Program-made: the position numbers and the translations under genes
Source of the DNA: JAFANK01 sp036741695
GTDB taxonomy: Bacteria; Vulcanimicrobiota; Vulcanimicrobiia; Eremiobacterales; Eremiobacteraceae
DNA length: 44,568 bases
NCBI GenBank assembly: GCA_036741695.1
Contig: DAINRU010000018.1
Coordinates: forward strand, 1-44,568
Direction of reading: 5' to 3'
Shown here: one piece after another, positions 16,932-24,545 of the stretch
Layout: each line of letters opens with the position of its first letter
Position numbering within the stretch: position 1 is the first letter of the stretch
The notes under the pieces: model-generated
Databases searched by the model: none
Seen by the model: only the letters and a program-made list of their open reading frames with translations
Told to the model about the DNA's origin: nothing

Positions 16932-17473
16932 CCTATAACGGCAAGACGCCGAAGATCGGCGCGGGCGTGTTCATCGCACCCACCGCGTCGATCATCGGTG
17001 ATGTCGAGATCGCGGATGGAGCAAGCGTCTGGTTCGGCGCAGTGCTGCGCGGCGACGAAGCCGCCATCCGGATCGGCGCGAACACATCGGTGCAGGACAA
17101 CGCCGTCATCCACGTCTACGAAGGGCACGACACGATCATCGAGGATCATGTGACCGTCGGGCATGGAGCGATCCTGGAGGCATGCCACGTCAAAGCGGGA
17201 GCGCTCATCGGCATGAACGCTGTCGTCTTGGACCGGGCAACCATCGGACACCGGGCGCTCGTAGCTGCCGGCTCAGTTGTACTGGAAGAGCAAGATATTC
17301 CGGACGGCATGCTCGCTGCCGGCGCTCCTGCCAAAGTGAAACGTGCGCTCGAAGGCAGCTCAAAGCACTGGCTCGAGGTGGGTGCCGCAGCCTACATCCG
17401 GTTGACGAAATCGTATCTCGACCAAGGCATCGGTGGCTCCGACGTTGCTCAAACCGCCGCTCGCAAGGGCTAG
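16916..17473 (+). CDS. Gamma-class carbonic anhydrase family protein
   Basis: This 185-residue left-handed beta-helix protein of the YrdA/CaiE/gamma-carbonic anhydrase group shows hexapeptide repeats throughout (SIIGDVEIADGASVWFGAVL). The metal-binding histidine positions are represented by VIHV, VTVGHGAI and a third His-containing turn. The Arg in VLRGDE is conserved. The C-terminal about 40 residues are helical. It could be an active zinc/iron carbonic anhydrase or a non-enzymatic homologue. Its ATG at 16916 lies inside the end of the RNase E gene, so translation is probably coupled. No functional link to RNA decay is known to me. Confidence 0.88.
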   Translation: MACILTYNGKTPKIGAGVFIAPTASIIGDVEIADGASVWFGAVLRGDEAAIRIGANTSVQDNAVIHVYEGHDTIIEDHVTVGHGAILEACHVKAGALIGMNAVVLDRATIGHRALVAAGSVVLEEQDIPDGMLAAGAPAKVKRALEGSSKHWLEVGAAAYIRLTKSYLDQGIGGSDVAQTAARKG

Positions 17474-17497
17474 CACAAACCAATTTCCCGCAAGGCG

Positions 17498-18304
17498 TTA
17501 GGTCCTGGCGGCGCCCGCTCTGAGAATCGCCTCGACGGTCCGCAGGTCTTCCAAGCGATCCACATTGACCGCGAGCTCAGGATCCGGGCATGGGATGCCG
17601 CGGCAGACAAGCCCGGTGATCTCGTTCGCCCGCCGCTCGAGCTCGGCGATCCCCACCCGGCCCGTCAAGACCTTGAACACGAGCATCGGTGAGAACAATG
17701 ACGCAAGCCTGGCCGGCGACTTGCGCGCCGCCGTGAACTTGCGCAGCACCGATTCGATCTGCGCGGCTGCACCGGCGCGCACGAGACTGACACCCGCACC
17801 GCAAAACGTGCCATCGCGCAAGCGCACCCAGGTGTGACGAACGCAGGGGTACGAACGGTCGTGCAGCCCGCGCTCGACAAACCCATAGCCGACATCGCAC
17901 GGCGTGTTCGCGGCGGCCTCGGCGAGACGATCGATGGATCCCGGTGTCACAAGCGGCGTGTCGGTCGCGACCACGAGGACGCGCTCGTCATCTGCTAGCC
18001 CGCGAAATCCTGCTAAGACGCTTGCGATGAGATCGGCCCCGGGCTCGATCACCTCGTCGCACAGCGAAGCTGCCTCTGCTGCGTGCTCGAGGGCGGAGCG
18101 CTGCGTGACGCAACGGACCTGCTTCACCCATGTCGATCCGCGCAGTGCGCGCAGCACGCGCACGAGCATGATCTCGCCGGCGATGGGCAGATATGCCTTG
18201 TTGGGCACGTGGTATCCACCCGCACGGAAGTCGGCTTCGAGCGATCCTCCGGCGAGCGCGACCGCGCAAAAGGCTGCCTCAGTCACAGCAAAAACCGGTG
18301 ACAC
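17498..18304 (-). CDS. MobA-like nucleotidyltransferase (NTP_transf_3 type)
   Basis: This 268-residue protein has the sugar/cofactor nucleotidyltransferase Rossmann-like fold. The N-terminal signature is degenerate: LAGGSLEADF followed by NKAYLPIAG (about 18-42), with the usual Lys retained. The metal-binding ATDTPLVTP lies at about 112-120. The C-terminal part ends with NVDRLEDL, typical of this family. Start GTG at 18304 is 26 bases inside the 3' end of ispE, indicating coupling. The substrate is unknown. Similar unassigned nucleotidyltransferases lie beside ispE in Firmicutes. A role as an IspD substitute is possible but unsupported by motif evidence. Confidence 0.75.
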   Translation of the reverse strand: MSPVFAVTEAAFCAVALAGGSLEADFRAGGYHVPNKAYLPIAGEIMLVRVLRALRGSTWVKQVRCVTQRSALEHAAEAASLCDEVIEPGADLIASVLAGFRGLADDERVLVVATDTPLVTPGSIDRLAEAAANTPCDVGYGFVERGLHDRSYPCVRHTWVRLRDGTFCGAGVSLVRAGAAAQIESVLRKFTAARKSPARLASLFSPMLVFKVLTGRVGIAELERRANEITGLVCRGIPCPDPELAVNVDRLEDLRTVEAILRAGAART

Positions 18305-19166
18305 ACGCCCACTCAGCCTCCGCGAGCGCCATTCTTCCGAGCCCCTCGCGCGCGTGTGCGTGGCTTTCGAAAAGGCCCGCCACGCACGAACCGCTACCGC
18401 ATAGGATCGTCCCGGCTGCCCCGGCCGCGCGCAGGCGAGCGCGGATCTTGCCGACGGCCGGTAGTTCGCGCTCGATCACGTCGCTGAAATCGTTGTGGAG
18501 CAATCCGAGAACGCCTTCGAGATCCGCGCCAGCGAATGCAGCGCACATCGCCTCGGCTGAATCCATGGCTTTCGGTCCGAGCTCGTGAGGAACGCCAGCG
18601 GCGTCGAGCAACTCGTAGGCACGTCTCGTCGGGCTGACTGCGTCTGGCTGCAGGAGCACGACACCCCAGGGCGGAGCGTTGCACGCTCGATTCACGACCA
18701 CGTCGCCCACGCCGCTGACGACGCGCAGACCCGGCACAAGCAACGCCGGCACATCCGAACCAGTGCGCAGCGCGGCCTGCTCGATCCGTTCGCGCGCAAG
18801 CTTCACACCGTTTTGTCCGAGGATCACGCCCACACCGCGCAGTGCGGCGGCCGCGTCAGTGCTCCCGCCCCCCAAACCAGCTTGCGTGGGGATCCTCTTC
18901 TCGATCGTGATGCGCACGTCAAGTGGTTCGGGGTCGAGCGCGCGCACCGCACGCCAGGCCAGATTGTCTCGCTCGTCAAGATCGAGGCCTTGGCAGGCGA
19001 CCTGCAAGCCCGACGAGGAGGCTGAGAAATGCAGTTCGTCCGCGAGATCGAGCGCGGCGACGACTGACACCACCTGGTGCAGCGAGCCCACGATCGGGCC
19101 GACCTCCAGGCGCAGATTCAGCTTCGCGTGCGCTGTGAGCGAGAAGGCGCGGACCACCGTCTTCAC
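18279..19166 (-). CDS. ispE: 4-diphosphocytidyl-2-C-methyl-D-erythritol kinase
   Basis: IspE (295 residues) is the GHMP kinase that phosphorylates CDP-ME in the MEP isoprenoid pathway. It shows the N-terminal AHAKLNLRLEV (catalytic-site Lys) and the ATP-binding PTQAGLGGGSTDAAAAL (about 92-108) with its conserved Asp. It ends with the third GHMP motif, LCGSGSCVAGLF. The usual DGYH segment after the N-terminal strand is altered to GSLH, although the His is kept. Start GTG at 19166 has no clear Shine-Dalgarno. Its 3' end overlaps the nucleotidyltransferase gene. Confidence 0.92.
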   Translation of the reverse strand: MKTVVRAFSLTAHAKLNLRLEVGPIVGSLHQVVSVVAALDLADELHFSASSSGLQVACQGLDLDERDNLAWRAVRALDPEPLDVRITIEKRIPTQAGLGGGSTDAAAALRGVGVILGQNGVKLARERIEQAALRTGSDVPALLVPGLRVVSGVGDVVVNRACNAPPWGVVLLQPDAVSPTRRAYELLDAAGVPHELGPKAMDSAEAMCAAFAGADLEGVLGLLHNDFSDVIERELPAVGKIRARLRAAGAAGTILCGSGSCVAGLFESHAHAREGLGRMALAEAEWACVTGFCCD

Positions 19167-19292
19167 GGGCTTTTGCGCCTGGACGGACTCGTCGATTGTA
19201 TGTCCCGCGGCACGTGGCTCCAGGCATCGGTCAAAATGCCGATAATCTTAATGAAGTTCGAGCTACGGACGAAGTCTTAGGTCTGCGCTGCT

Positions 19293-19309
19293 GCGGACCT
19301 CCAGGCCGC
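19293..19309 (+). repeat. Degenerate CGGACCT-type hairpin upstream of pilT
   Basis: GCGGACCTCCAGGCCGC folds as GCGG-A-CCT / AGG-CCGC with one bulged base and a two-base loop. Its left arm and loop position resemble the AACGGACCTNNAGGTCCGTT palindromes elsewhere in the window, but the right arm has diverged. It lies about 43 bases before the pilT start and could be a decayed family member or an unrelated leader hairpin. Confidence 0.35.
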
Positions 19310-19352
19310 TGGGATGCCGGCCCCCTAGAACGCCCAAGGAGTTACATGACGC

Positions 19353-20489
19353 GTGGACAGCATGGTCGCTCGCGACGTTCAAAAGCCCCCTGAACTGGAC
19401 AGCCTGCTACGGCAGATGTTAGCGCTCGGCGCATCCGACTTGCATCTCAAGGCCGCCGCGCCGCCAATGGCGCGCGCTCACGGTGTGCTCAAGCCGCTTT
19501 CCGAGCGGCCGCTCTCGTTGCCCGAATGCGAGAATCTCATCTTCTCCTCGATGACCCATGCCCAGCAACAGGAGTTCATGGAGACCAAGGAGCTCGACTA
19601 CGCGTACGGCCTGCACGGTCATGGCCGTTTCCGCGTCAACGCATATTTCCAGCGGGGAACGGTCAGCGCCGCGTTCCGTTCGGTGCGGCTCGACATCCCG
19701 AGCTTTGAAGAACTGCGCCTACCGCCAAGCCTGCGCTCGCTCTGCGATAACCGCGATGGCATCGTCCTGCTCACAGGCGCCACCGGTACCGGCAAGTCGA
19801 CGACACTTGCGGCCATGATCGACCACATCAACGCCACTCAGCGCCGCCACGTGGTGACGATCGAAGATCCGATCGAATACATCCACGTCGACAAGATGTG
19901 CATCATCTCGCAGCGCGAGGTGGGCATCGACACGGAATCCTTCACGGTCGCGCTACGACAAGCGCTGCGCCAGGATCCCGACGTCATCCTCATCGGTGAG
20001 ATGCGCGACCCGGAGACGATCATCACCGCGCTGACGGCTGCAGAGACGGGCCATCTCGTGCTCTCCACCCTGCACACCCAGAACACGACGCAGGCGGTGG
20101 AACGCATCATGGACGCGCTGCCGGAAGCCAACCGCAAGATGTTCATGGTCCAGCTGGCGACGAGTTTGCGCGGCATCGTCTCGCAGCGGCTGCTGACGCG
20201 TCTTGATGGTTCGGGCGTCGTGCCCGCGGTCGAAGTGCTCATCGCCACTCCGACCATCAAGAGCCTCGTCATGGAAGGCAAGTTCAGCGAGATGTACCAG
20301 TACATCTCGGGTGGACGGTTCGACGGGATGCAGACCTTCACGCAATCGCTCATCGACCTGTATCAGAGCGGCTTGGTCACAGAGAAGGAAGCCTACTCGA
20401 AGGCCGACCGCCCGACCGAGTTCCGCCTCGCCATCGAAGGCCACATCACGAGCGGCTCCGACATGCAAGAGATGGGGGCGTATCAGTGA
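19353..20489 (+). CDS. pilT: PilT-type twitching motility/retraction ATPase
   Basis: This 378-residue hexameric secretion-superfamily ATPase normally depolymerises type IV pili at the inner membrane. Walker A GATGTGKS spans 142-149. The Asp box (HVVTIEDPIEYIH), Walker B (VILIGEMRDPET) and His box (GHLVLSTLHT) are all present. I took GTG at 19353. AAGGAG (19336-19341) lies 11 bases upstream but is better placed for an out-of-frame ATG at 19346. No pilB, pilC or pilin gene is in the window, so its pilus system must be elsewhere. A 4-base GTGA overlap links it to a small membrane protein. Confidence 0.93.
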   Translation: MDSMVARDVQKPPELDSLLRQMLALGASDLHLKAAAPPMARAHGVLKPLSERPLSLPECENLIFSSMTHAQQQEFMETKELDYAYGLHGHGRFRVNAYFQRGTVSAAFRSVRLDIPSFEELRLPPSLRSLCDNRDGIVLLTGATGTGKSTTLAAMIDHINATQRRHVVTIEDPIEYIHVDKMCIISQREVGIDTESFTVALRQALRQDPDVILIGEMRDPETIITALTAAETGHLVLSTLHTQNTTQAVERIMDALPEANRKMFMVQLATSLRGIVSQRLLTRLDGSGVVPAVEVLIATPTIKSLVMEGKFSEMYQYISGGRFDGMQTFTQSLIDLYQSGLVTEKEAYSKADRPTEFRLAIEGHITSGSDMQEMGAYQ

Positions 20490-20749
20490 CGGGCAGCAAA
20501 CGCCCGTCTGCCGAGTGGTATACGCCGTATTTCGCGCCCACCACGGTGCTCATCGCCGTCACCGTGCTCATCGTCTCGATAGAAGCCGGCAAGTACGTCG
20601 GCAACTACTTCATCCAGCGCGACCATGCCGACATGGACTTGGTGGCGGCGACGGCAGCGCCAGTCGTGTCCCACGCGCCGACAAAACCGGCAGCTCACAG
20701 CGCGCACCCACACGCGCACACGGCCGTTTCGGGCAAGACCCAGAACTAA
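20486..20749 (+). CDS. Small single-pass membrane protein downstream of pilT
   Basis: This 87-residue protein has one transmembrane helix (about residues 17-35), then a short charged stretch and an Ala/His/Pro-rich tail (about 52-80) with several histidines. Its GTG start overlaps the pilT stop (GTGA), a strong sign that it is expressed with pilT. I recognise no family. It may anchor or modulate the ATPase, but that is only inferred from coupling. Confidence 0.65.
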   Translation: MTGSKRPSAEWYTPYFAPTTVLIAVTVLIVSIEAGKYVGNYFIQRDHADMDLVAATAAPVVSHAPTKPAAHSAHPHAHTAVSGKTQN

Positions 20750-20856
20750 CAACAGCTAACCATATAGATCGCCGCTCGCGCACCCTATCGGACGCGCACC
20801 GCCGAAGATCGTTCGCCGCGTCCCGCCGCCGGCGGAGTCTTCTGTGGCCGCGGGGG

Positions 20857-20885
20857 TACACAGACCGCGCCGATTTTGCTAGCAT
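20857..20885 (+). promoter_or_regulatory. Possible sigma-70-type promoter of pdxS
   Basis: TACACA (20857-20862, 4/6 match to TTGACA) and TAGCAT (20880-20885, 4/6 match to TATAAT) are 17 bases apart. TGC stands in front of the -10 as in extended -10 promoters. Transcription would begin about 20892, giving a leader of about 15 bases that contains the GAGGG ribosome binding site. It is plausible by position but weak by score. Confidence 0.3.
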
Positions 20886-20906
20886 AAGAGATGAAGAGGG
20901 ACGATC

Positions 20907-21791
20907 GTGAAACAGAAGGGTACGGATAAGGTCAAGCGCGGTCTCGCGCAGATGCTCAAGGCCGGGGTCATCATGGATGTCACGACGCCCGAGCAGGCGA
21001 TCATCGCGCAAGAAGCCGGTGCGGTCGCCGTCATGGCGCTCGAGCGCGTGCCGGCGGATATCCGCAAGGAAGGCGGCGTCGCGCGCATGGCCGCCATCGA
21101 AGTTGTGCAGCGCATCATGGATGCGGTCACCATACCGGTCATGGCGAAGGCGCGCATCGGACACTTCGTGGAGGCGCAGGTGCTCGAGGCGCTGGGCATC
21201 GACTTCGTCGATGAGAGCGAAGTGCTCACACCGGCCGACGAGTCGTATCACATCGACAAGCGGCCCTTCACCGTGCCGTTCGTGTGCGGCGCGCGAAATT
21301 TGGGCGAAGCGCTGCGCAGAATCGCCGAAGGCGCTGCGATGATCCGTACCAAGGGCGAGGCGGGCTCGGGCAACATCGTCGAGGCCATCCGCCACCTGCG
21401 CCAAGTCTCTGATGACATCCGCCGCTTGAGCGTGCTGCCCGAAGAAGAGCTGGTGAGCGTCGCGCGAGATATGGGCGCACCGGTCGAGATCGTGCGCGAG
21501 GTTGCCCAAGCCGGCCGTCTTCCCGTGGTGATGTTCGTCGCCGGTGGGATCGCAACGCCGGCCGATGCGGCGCTGTGCATGCAGCTGGGCTCCGAAGGCG
21601 TCTTCGTCGGCTCCGGCATCTTCAAGAGCCAGAATCCTGCGAAAACCGCCAAGGCCATCGTCGAAGCCACCCATTACTTCGACGATCCAAAGGTGGTGCT
21701 CGAGGTGAGCAAAGAGCTCGGCGCGCCGATGCAAGGCCTCGAGATCAGCCAGATTCCAAAAGATCAGCTCCTCGCTGGCCGCGGCTGGTAG
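20907..21791 (+). CDS. pdxS: Pyridoxal 5'-phosphate synthase lyase subunit PdxS
   Basis: PdxS (294 residues) forms the dodecameric TIM-barrel core that builds PLP from ribose 5-phosphate, glyceraldehyde 3-phosphate and ammonia. Key residues fall exactly at the Bacillus numbering: D24, K81 (imine formation with ribose 5-phosphate) and K149. The phosphate-binding glycine loops GEAGSGN and FVAGGIATP are intact. The GTG start has GAGGG upstream. PdxT, which supplies the ammonia, follows five bases after the stop. Confidence 0.97.
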   Translation: MKQKGTDKVKRGLAQMLKAGVIMDVTTPEQAIIAQEAGAVAVMALERVPADIRKEGGVARMAAIEVVQRIMDAVTIPVMAKARIGHFVEAQVLEALGIDFVDESEVLTPADESYHIDKRPFTVPFVCGARNLGEALRRIAEGAAMIRTKGEAGSGNIVEAIRHLRQVSDDIRRLSVLPEEELVSVARDMGAPVEIVREVAQAGRLPVVMFVAGGIATPADAALCMQLGSEGVFVGSGIFKSQNPAKTAKAIVEATHYFDDPKVVLEVSKELGAPMQGLEISQIPKDQLLAGRGW

Positions 21792-21796
21792 CGTCC

Positions 21797-22426
21797 ATGC
21801 CGGCGAGCAAGAAGAACGCCGCGGCGGAGTCGTCGGCTAAGCCTCACCTGCGCGTGGGCGTGCTCGCCCTGCAGGGCGACATCGAAGAACACCTGGCCGC
21901 TCTGCGCGCCCTCAAGGCGGACGCGGTACGCGTCAAGACGCCGGAAGAGCTCAAGTCGGTGGACGGGCTCATCATTCCGGGCGGCGAGTCGACCGCGGTG
22001 GCTAATCTGCTCGAACATTTCAAGCTCGCCAAACCGCTCATGGAACGCGCGCGATACGGCATGCCGATCTGGGGCACGTGCATGGGCATGATCGTCATGG
22101 CCGAGAAGATCGTCGGATGGAAGCAGCCCACGCTCGGCTTGCTGCACATCGAAGTCAAGCGCAATGCGTTCGGACGCCAGATCGAGAGCGGCGAAGAACC
22201 GGTGCAGATCGAAGGGTTCGACAGCAAGCCGTTCCCCGGCGTGTTCATCCGCGCGCCCTGGATCGAATCGGCGTGGGGCGGCGCACATGTCTTGGCGTAC
22301 GTGGATGGCAAAGGGGTCATGGTCTGGCAGAAAAATCTGCTGGGCACCTCGTTCCATCCCGAGCTCACCGACGACCCGCGCATCCACAAGTATTTCCTGG
22401 ATATGGTCGCCGCCGCCAAAGGCTGA
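21797..22426 (+). CDS. pdxT: Pyridoxal 5'-phosphate synthase glutaminase subunit PdxT
   Basis: This class I glutamine amidotransferase (209 residues) releases ammonia for PdxS. The triad is visible: C95 in GTCMG, and H187 and E189 in FHPEL. PGGES (61-65) and LALQGDIEEH (23-32) are family signatures. I chose ATG at 21797. The open frame runs further upstream, but that part overlaps pdxS and has no similarity. The N-terminal 16 residues are a Lys/Ala-rich addition before the first strand. Confidence 0.96.
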   Translation: MPASKKNAAAESSAKPHLRVGVLALQGDIEEHLAALRALKADAVRVKTPEELKSVDGLIIPGGESTAVANLLEHFKLAKPLMERARYGMPIWGTCMGMIVMAEKIVGWKQPTLGLLHIEVKRNAFGRQIESGEEPVQIEGFDSKPFPGVFIRAPWIESAWGGAHVLAYVDGKGVMVWQKNLLGTSFHPELTDDPRIHKYFLDMVAAAKG

Positions 22427-22439
22427 CGCGCGAGTTACC

Positions 22440-22988
22440 GTGGACGGCCCGTCCGAAGCCTCCGATCAGCGCTTGTACGCCGACATGCAGCGCGGGCTGC
22501 GCAGGTTCCAAGAGGGCGACCAGACCCTGCACGATCTGATCGTCGGCCTCGGTGCGGGATTGACCCATCTGCAAGCCGTAGACGAATCGTGGAAGAGCGA
22601 GTTCACTGAGCTGTGGTCGGAGCTGGACTACATCCACGCTGATTGCGTGGAGCGGCAATCAGGTCTCACAACCGAAGAGTTCCATAGGATCAAAGGAGTC
22701 GTCGAGCGGTTGGCGGCGATGCTCGCAGCCGTGCGCAGATGGTCTGCATTGGAGCTCAAGACGTTGCGAGCCATCATCAACAGCCGCCGTCCCGACGTGC
22801 TGCGCGACATCCAGTTGGGTCTGGGCGAGAGCCTAGCGCCCACGCTCATCAATGAGATCCGTGACGCGCTGCACGACGAGATCATAGAGAACGGCACGAC
22901 CGACGGGAAGATCAACCAGTGGGGCGAGGCGTGCGAGGACTTCATGTGGAGGATCGACGCACAACCGCCGCCGGAACCTCCCTCCTAG
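22440..22988 (+). CDS. Uncharacterised helical protein downstream of pdxT
   Basis: This 182-residue, soluble, almost entirely helical protein has many charged residues, a short coiled-coil-like middle (about 75-110) and a Pro-rich end. It has no signal peptide, membrane segment or recognised motif. I chose GTG at 22440, 13 bases after the pdxT stop; the frame is open further upstream only as a shadow of pdxT. It is followed by a strong hairpin region and the DUF1844 gene. Codon use looks like that of its neighbours, so I regard it as a real gene of unknown function. Confidence 0.6.
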   Translation: MDGPSEASDQRLYADMQRGLRRFQEGDQTLHDLIVGLGAGLTHLQAVDESWKSEFTELWSELDYIHADCVERQSGLTTEEFHRIKGVVERLAAMLAAVRRWSALELKTLRAIINSRRPDVLRDIQLGLGESLAPTLINEIRDALHDEIIENGTTDGKINQWGEACEDFMWRIDAQPPPEPPS

Positions 22989-22990
22989 CA

Positions 22991-23032
22991 GGGGGCGCCA
23001 CCCCCACACGCTTAACTTTGAAGCGTGGGGGT
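22991..23032 (+). promoter_or_regulatory. Two mutually exclusive hairpins before the DUF1844 gene
   Basis: GGGGG (22991-22995) can pair with CCCCC (23001-23005) across a five-base loop. The same CCCCC is also the 5' arm of a longer stem, ACCCCCACACGCTT (23000-23013) with AAGCGTGGGGGT (23021-23032), which has a two-base bulge and a seven-base loop. Only one can form at a time. The longer stem ends ten bases before the ATG at 23042, so it could occlude ribosome binding or act as a processing or terminator-like structure. No T-run follows. Confidence 0.5.
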
Positions 23033-23041
23033 AACCACAGG

Positions 23042-23368
23042 ATGAGTGGCGAGCACAAAGGCCACAACCACGGCGACGTCGCGACGCAGGAAGTCCCACC
23101 GATGCGGGACCTTGCTTTCAGCATGCTCTCGCTGCTCATCGAAGCCGCGGCCGCGCATCTCAAGGTCGAAGTCCCCTCGAGCCCACAAGAGCGGCCCGAC
23201 ACACAATCGGCGCCGAACATGGGCGAGGCGCGCGTCGCCATCGACGCGGCTAATGCGCTCCTGGCGTCCGTCCGCTCCGTCATGGAGAACGACGCGCTCC
23301 TCGCCATCGAAGGCATGCTCACCCAGCTGCAATTCGAGTACGTGAGGCTGGTGAGCATAGGCTCATGA
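23042..23368 (+). CDS. DUF1844 domain-containing protein
   Basis: This 108-residue protein has a His/Gly-rich N-terminal tag. The DUF1844 core follows: FSMLSLLIEAAAAHL (about 26-40) and, after a short Pro/Ser spacer, a helical hairpin with EARVAIDAANALL and LTQLQFEYVRLV. Function is unknown for the family. ATG at 23042 directly follows the hairpin pair, and the gene overlaps the HNH nuclease gene by ATGA. Confidence 0.75.
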   Translation: MSGEHKGHNHGDVATQEVPPMRDLAFSMLSLLIEAAAAHLKVEVPSSPQERPDTQSAPNMGEARVAIDAANALLASVRSVMENDALLAIEGMLTQLQFEYVRLVSIGS

Positions 23369-23895
23369 CCGACGTCCTCGTCCTCAACGCCACCTACGAA
23401 GCGCTCAACGTCACGTCGTTGCAGCGTGCGGTCAAGCTCGTCTTCTCCGGCAAGGCGGAGATCCTCCACCACCACGAGCGGCTGCTGCGCTCGGCGACCA
23501 TCGAGATGCGCATGCCGTCCATCATCCGCATGCTGTACTACATCCGCCGGCCGCGCCAGAAGGTCGCGCTCACCAAGAAGAACGTGCTCTTGCGTGACGA
23601 CTACATGTGTCAGTATTGCGGGCGCAAGGGTGAAGGGCAGATGACGGTCGACCACGTGATACCGCGCAGCTCGGGAGGGCCGTCGACGTGGGAGAATCTC
23701 GTCTGCGCGTGTCTCATCTGCAACAACCGCAAGAACAACCGCACGCCGCACGACGCCAACCTGTCGTTGCGGCGCAAGCCACGCACGCCCAAGTACATCC
23801 CCTGGATCCAGATCAAACGCCACACCGTGCCTGGCGAATGGTATAAGTTCCTCTTCTTGTACGACGTCTCGATCGAAGAGCGCATCGAAGCCTGA
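23365..23895 (+). CDS. HNH endonuclease
   Basis: This 176-residue protein has a C-terminal HNH nuclease domain. A zinc ribbon is formed by C82 and C85 (MCQYC) with C116 and C119 (CLIC). The catalytic DHVIPRSSGG lies at 96-105, followed by the Asn-containing TWENL. The N-terminal about 70 residues (VLNATYEALNV) are typical of the widespread chromosomal HNH proteins found in Actinobacteria, cyanobacteria and Chloroflexi. These are not known homing or restriction enzymes. It is coupled to DUF1844 by ATGA. I see no mobile-element context. Confidence 0.9.
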   Translation: MTDVLVLNATYEALNVTSLQRAVKLVFSGKAEILHHHERLLRSATIEMRMPSIIRMLYYIRRPRQKVALTKKNVLLRDDYMCQYCGRKGEGQMTVDHVIPRSSGGPSTWENLVCACLICNNRKNNRTPHDANLSLRRKPRTPKYIPWIQIKRHTVPGEWYKFLFLYDVSIEERIEA

Positions 23896-23903
23896 GGCTG
23901 GCC

Positions 23904-24530
23904 ATGCAACGCAAGAAAGTCGGCATCGTCATCTTCGACGACGTCGAAGTGCTCGATTTCTGTGGCCCGTTCGAGGTGTTCTCGGTGACGCGGCTGGACG
24001 CAGAGCGGCGGCGCGAGGAGCCGTCGCCCTTCGAACCGCTGCTCGTCGCCGCGACATCAGAGCCCGTCACCACGACCGGCGGCATGCGCGTCTTGCCCAT
24101 GACCACGTTGCGTGACTGTCCTCGGCTCGACATCCTCGTGGTTCCCGGCGGTTGGGGCACGCGGCGGGCGATGAAGGATGAAATACTGCTGTCGTTCATC
24201 CGTGAGCGCGCTCAAGCCGTTCAGACGCTCGCGTCCGTATGTACCGGGTCGCTTGTGCTCGCAAGCGCCGGATTGCTCGAGGGCCGGCGAGCCACGACCC
24301 ACTTCGCGGCGCTCGACACCATGGCGCAGCTCTTCCCGGGCATCGAGGTCGATCGGACATCGCACGTGGTCGAGCATGACGACCTCATCACCTCGGCGGG
24401 CATCTCTGCCGGCATCGACATGGCGCTCCTGGTCGTGGCTCGGCACTATGGCGAGCCCGTGGCTCGGGAGACCGCGCGCTATATGGAATATCCCTATCCC
24501 GACTCGATCGCGCGGCGCGTCGCCGTCTAA
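23904..24530 (+). CDS. DJ-1/PfpI family protein
   Basis: This 208-residue class I glutamine-amidotransferase-like fold carries a nucleophile-elbow cysteine, C113, in SVCTGSLVLA. VPGGWGTRR (80-88) and the segment around ATTHFAAL complete the pocket. The N-terminal GIVIFDDVEVLDFCGPFEVF is the family signature. It resembles isocyanide hydratases and the sensor half of GlxA-type regulators, but there is no C-terminal AraC domain. The substrate cannot be assigned. It begins eight bases after the HNH gene. Confidence 0.88.
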   Translation: MQRKKVGIVIFDDVEVLDFCGPFEVFSVTRLDAERRREEPSPFEPLLVAATSEPVTTTGGMRVLPMTTLRDCPRLDILVVPGGWGTRRAMKDEILLSFIRERAQAVQTLASVCTGSLVLASAGLLEGRRATTHFAALDTMAQLFPGIEVDRTSHVVEHDDLITSAGISAGIDMALLVVARHYGEPVARETARYMEYPYPDSIARRVAV

Positions 24531-24545
24531 GACGGCATCTGCCTC

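Noticed and set aside
18111..18120. CAACGGACCT inside the nucleotidyltransferase gene as another repeat copy
   Set aside because: It is a 10-base match within conserved coding sequence, with no palindrome or flanking unit.
23365..23895. HNH nuclease as homing endonuclease or phage remnant
   Set aside because: It is in an ordinary operon with ATGA coupling, has no intron, intein or phage neighbours, and matches the common chromosomal HNH type.
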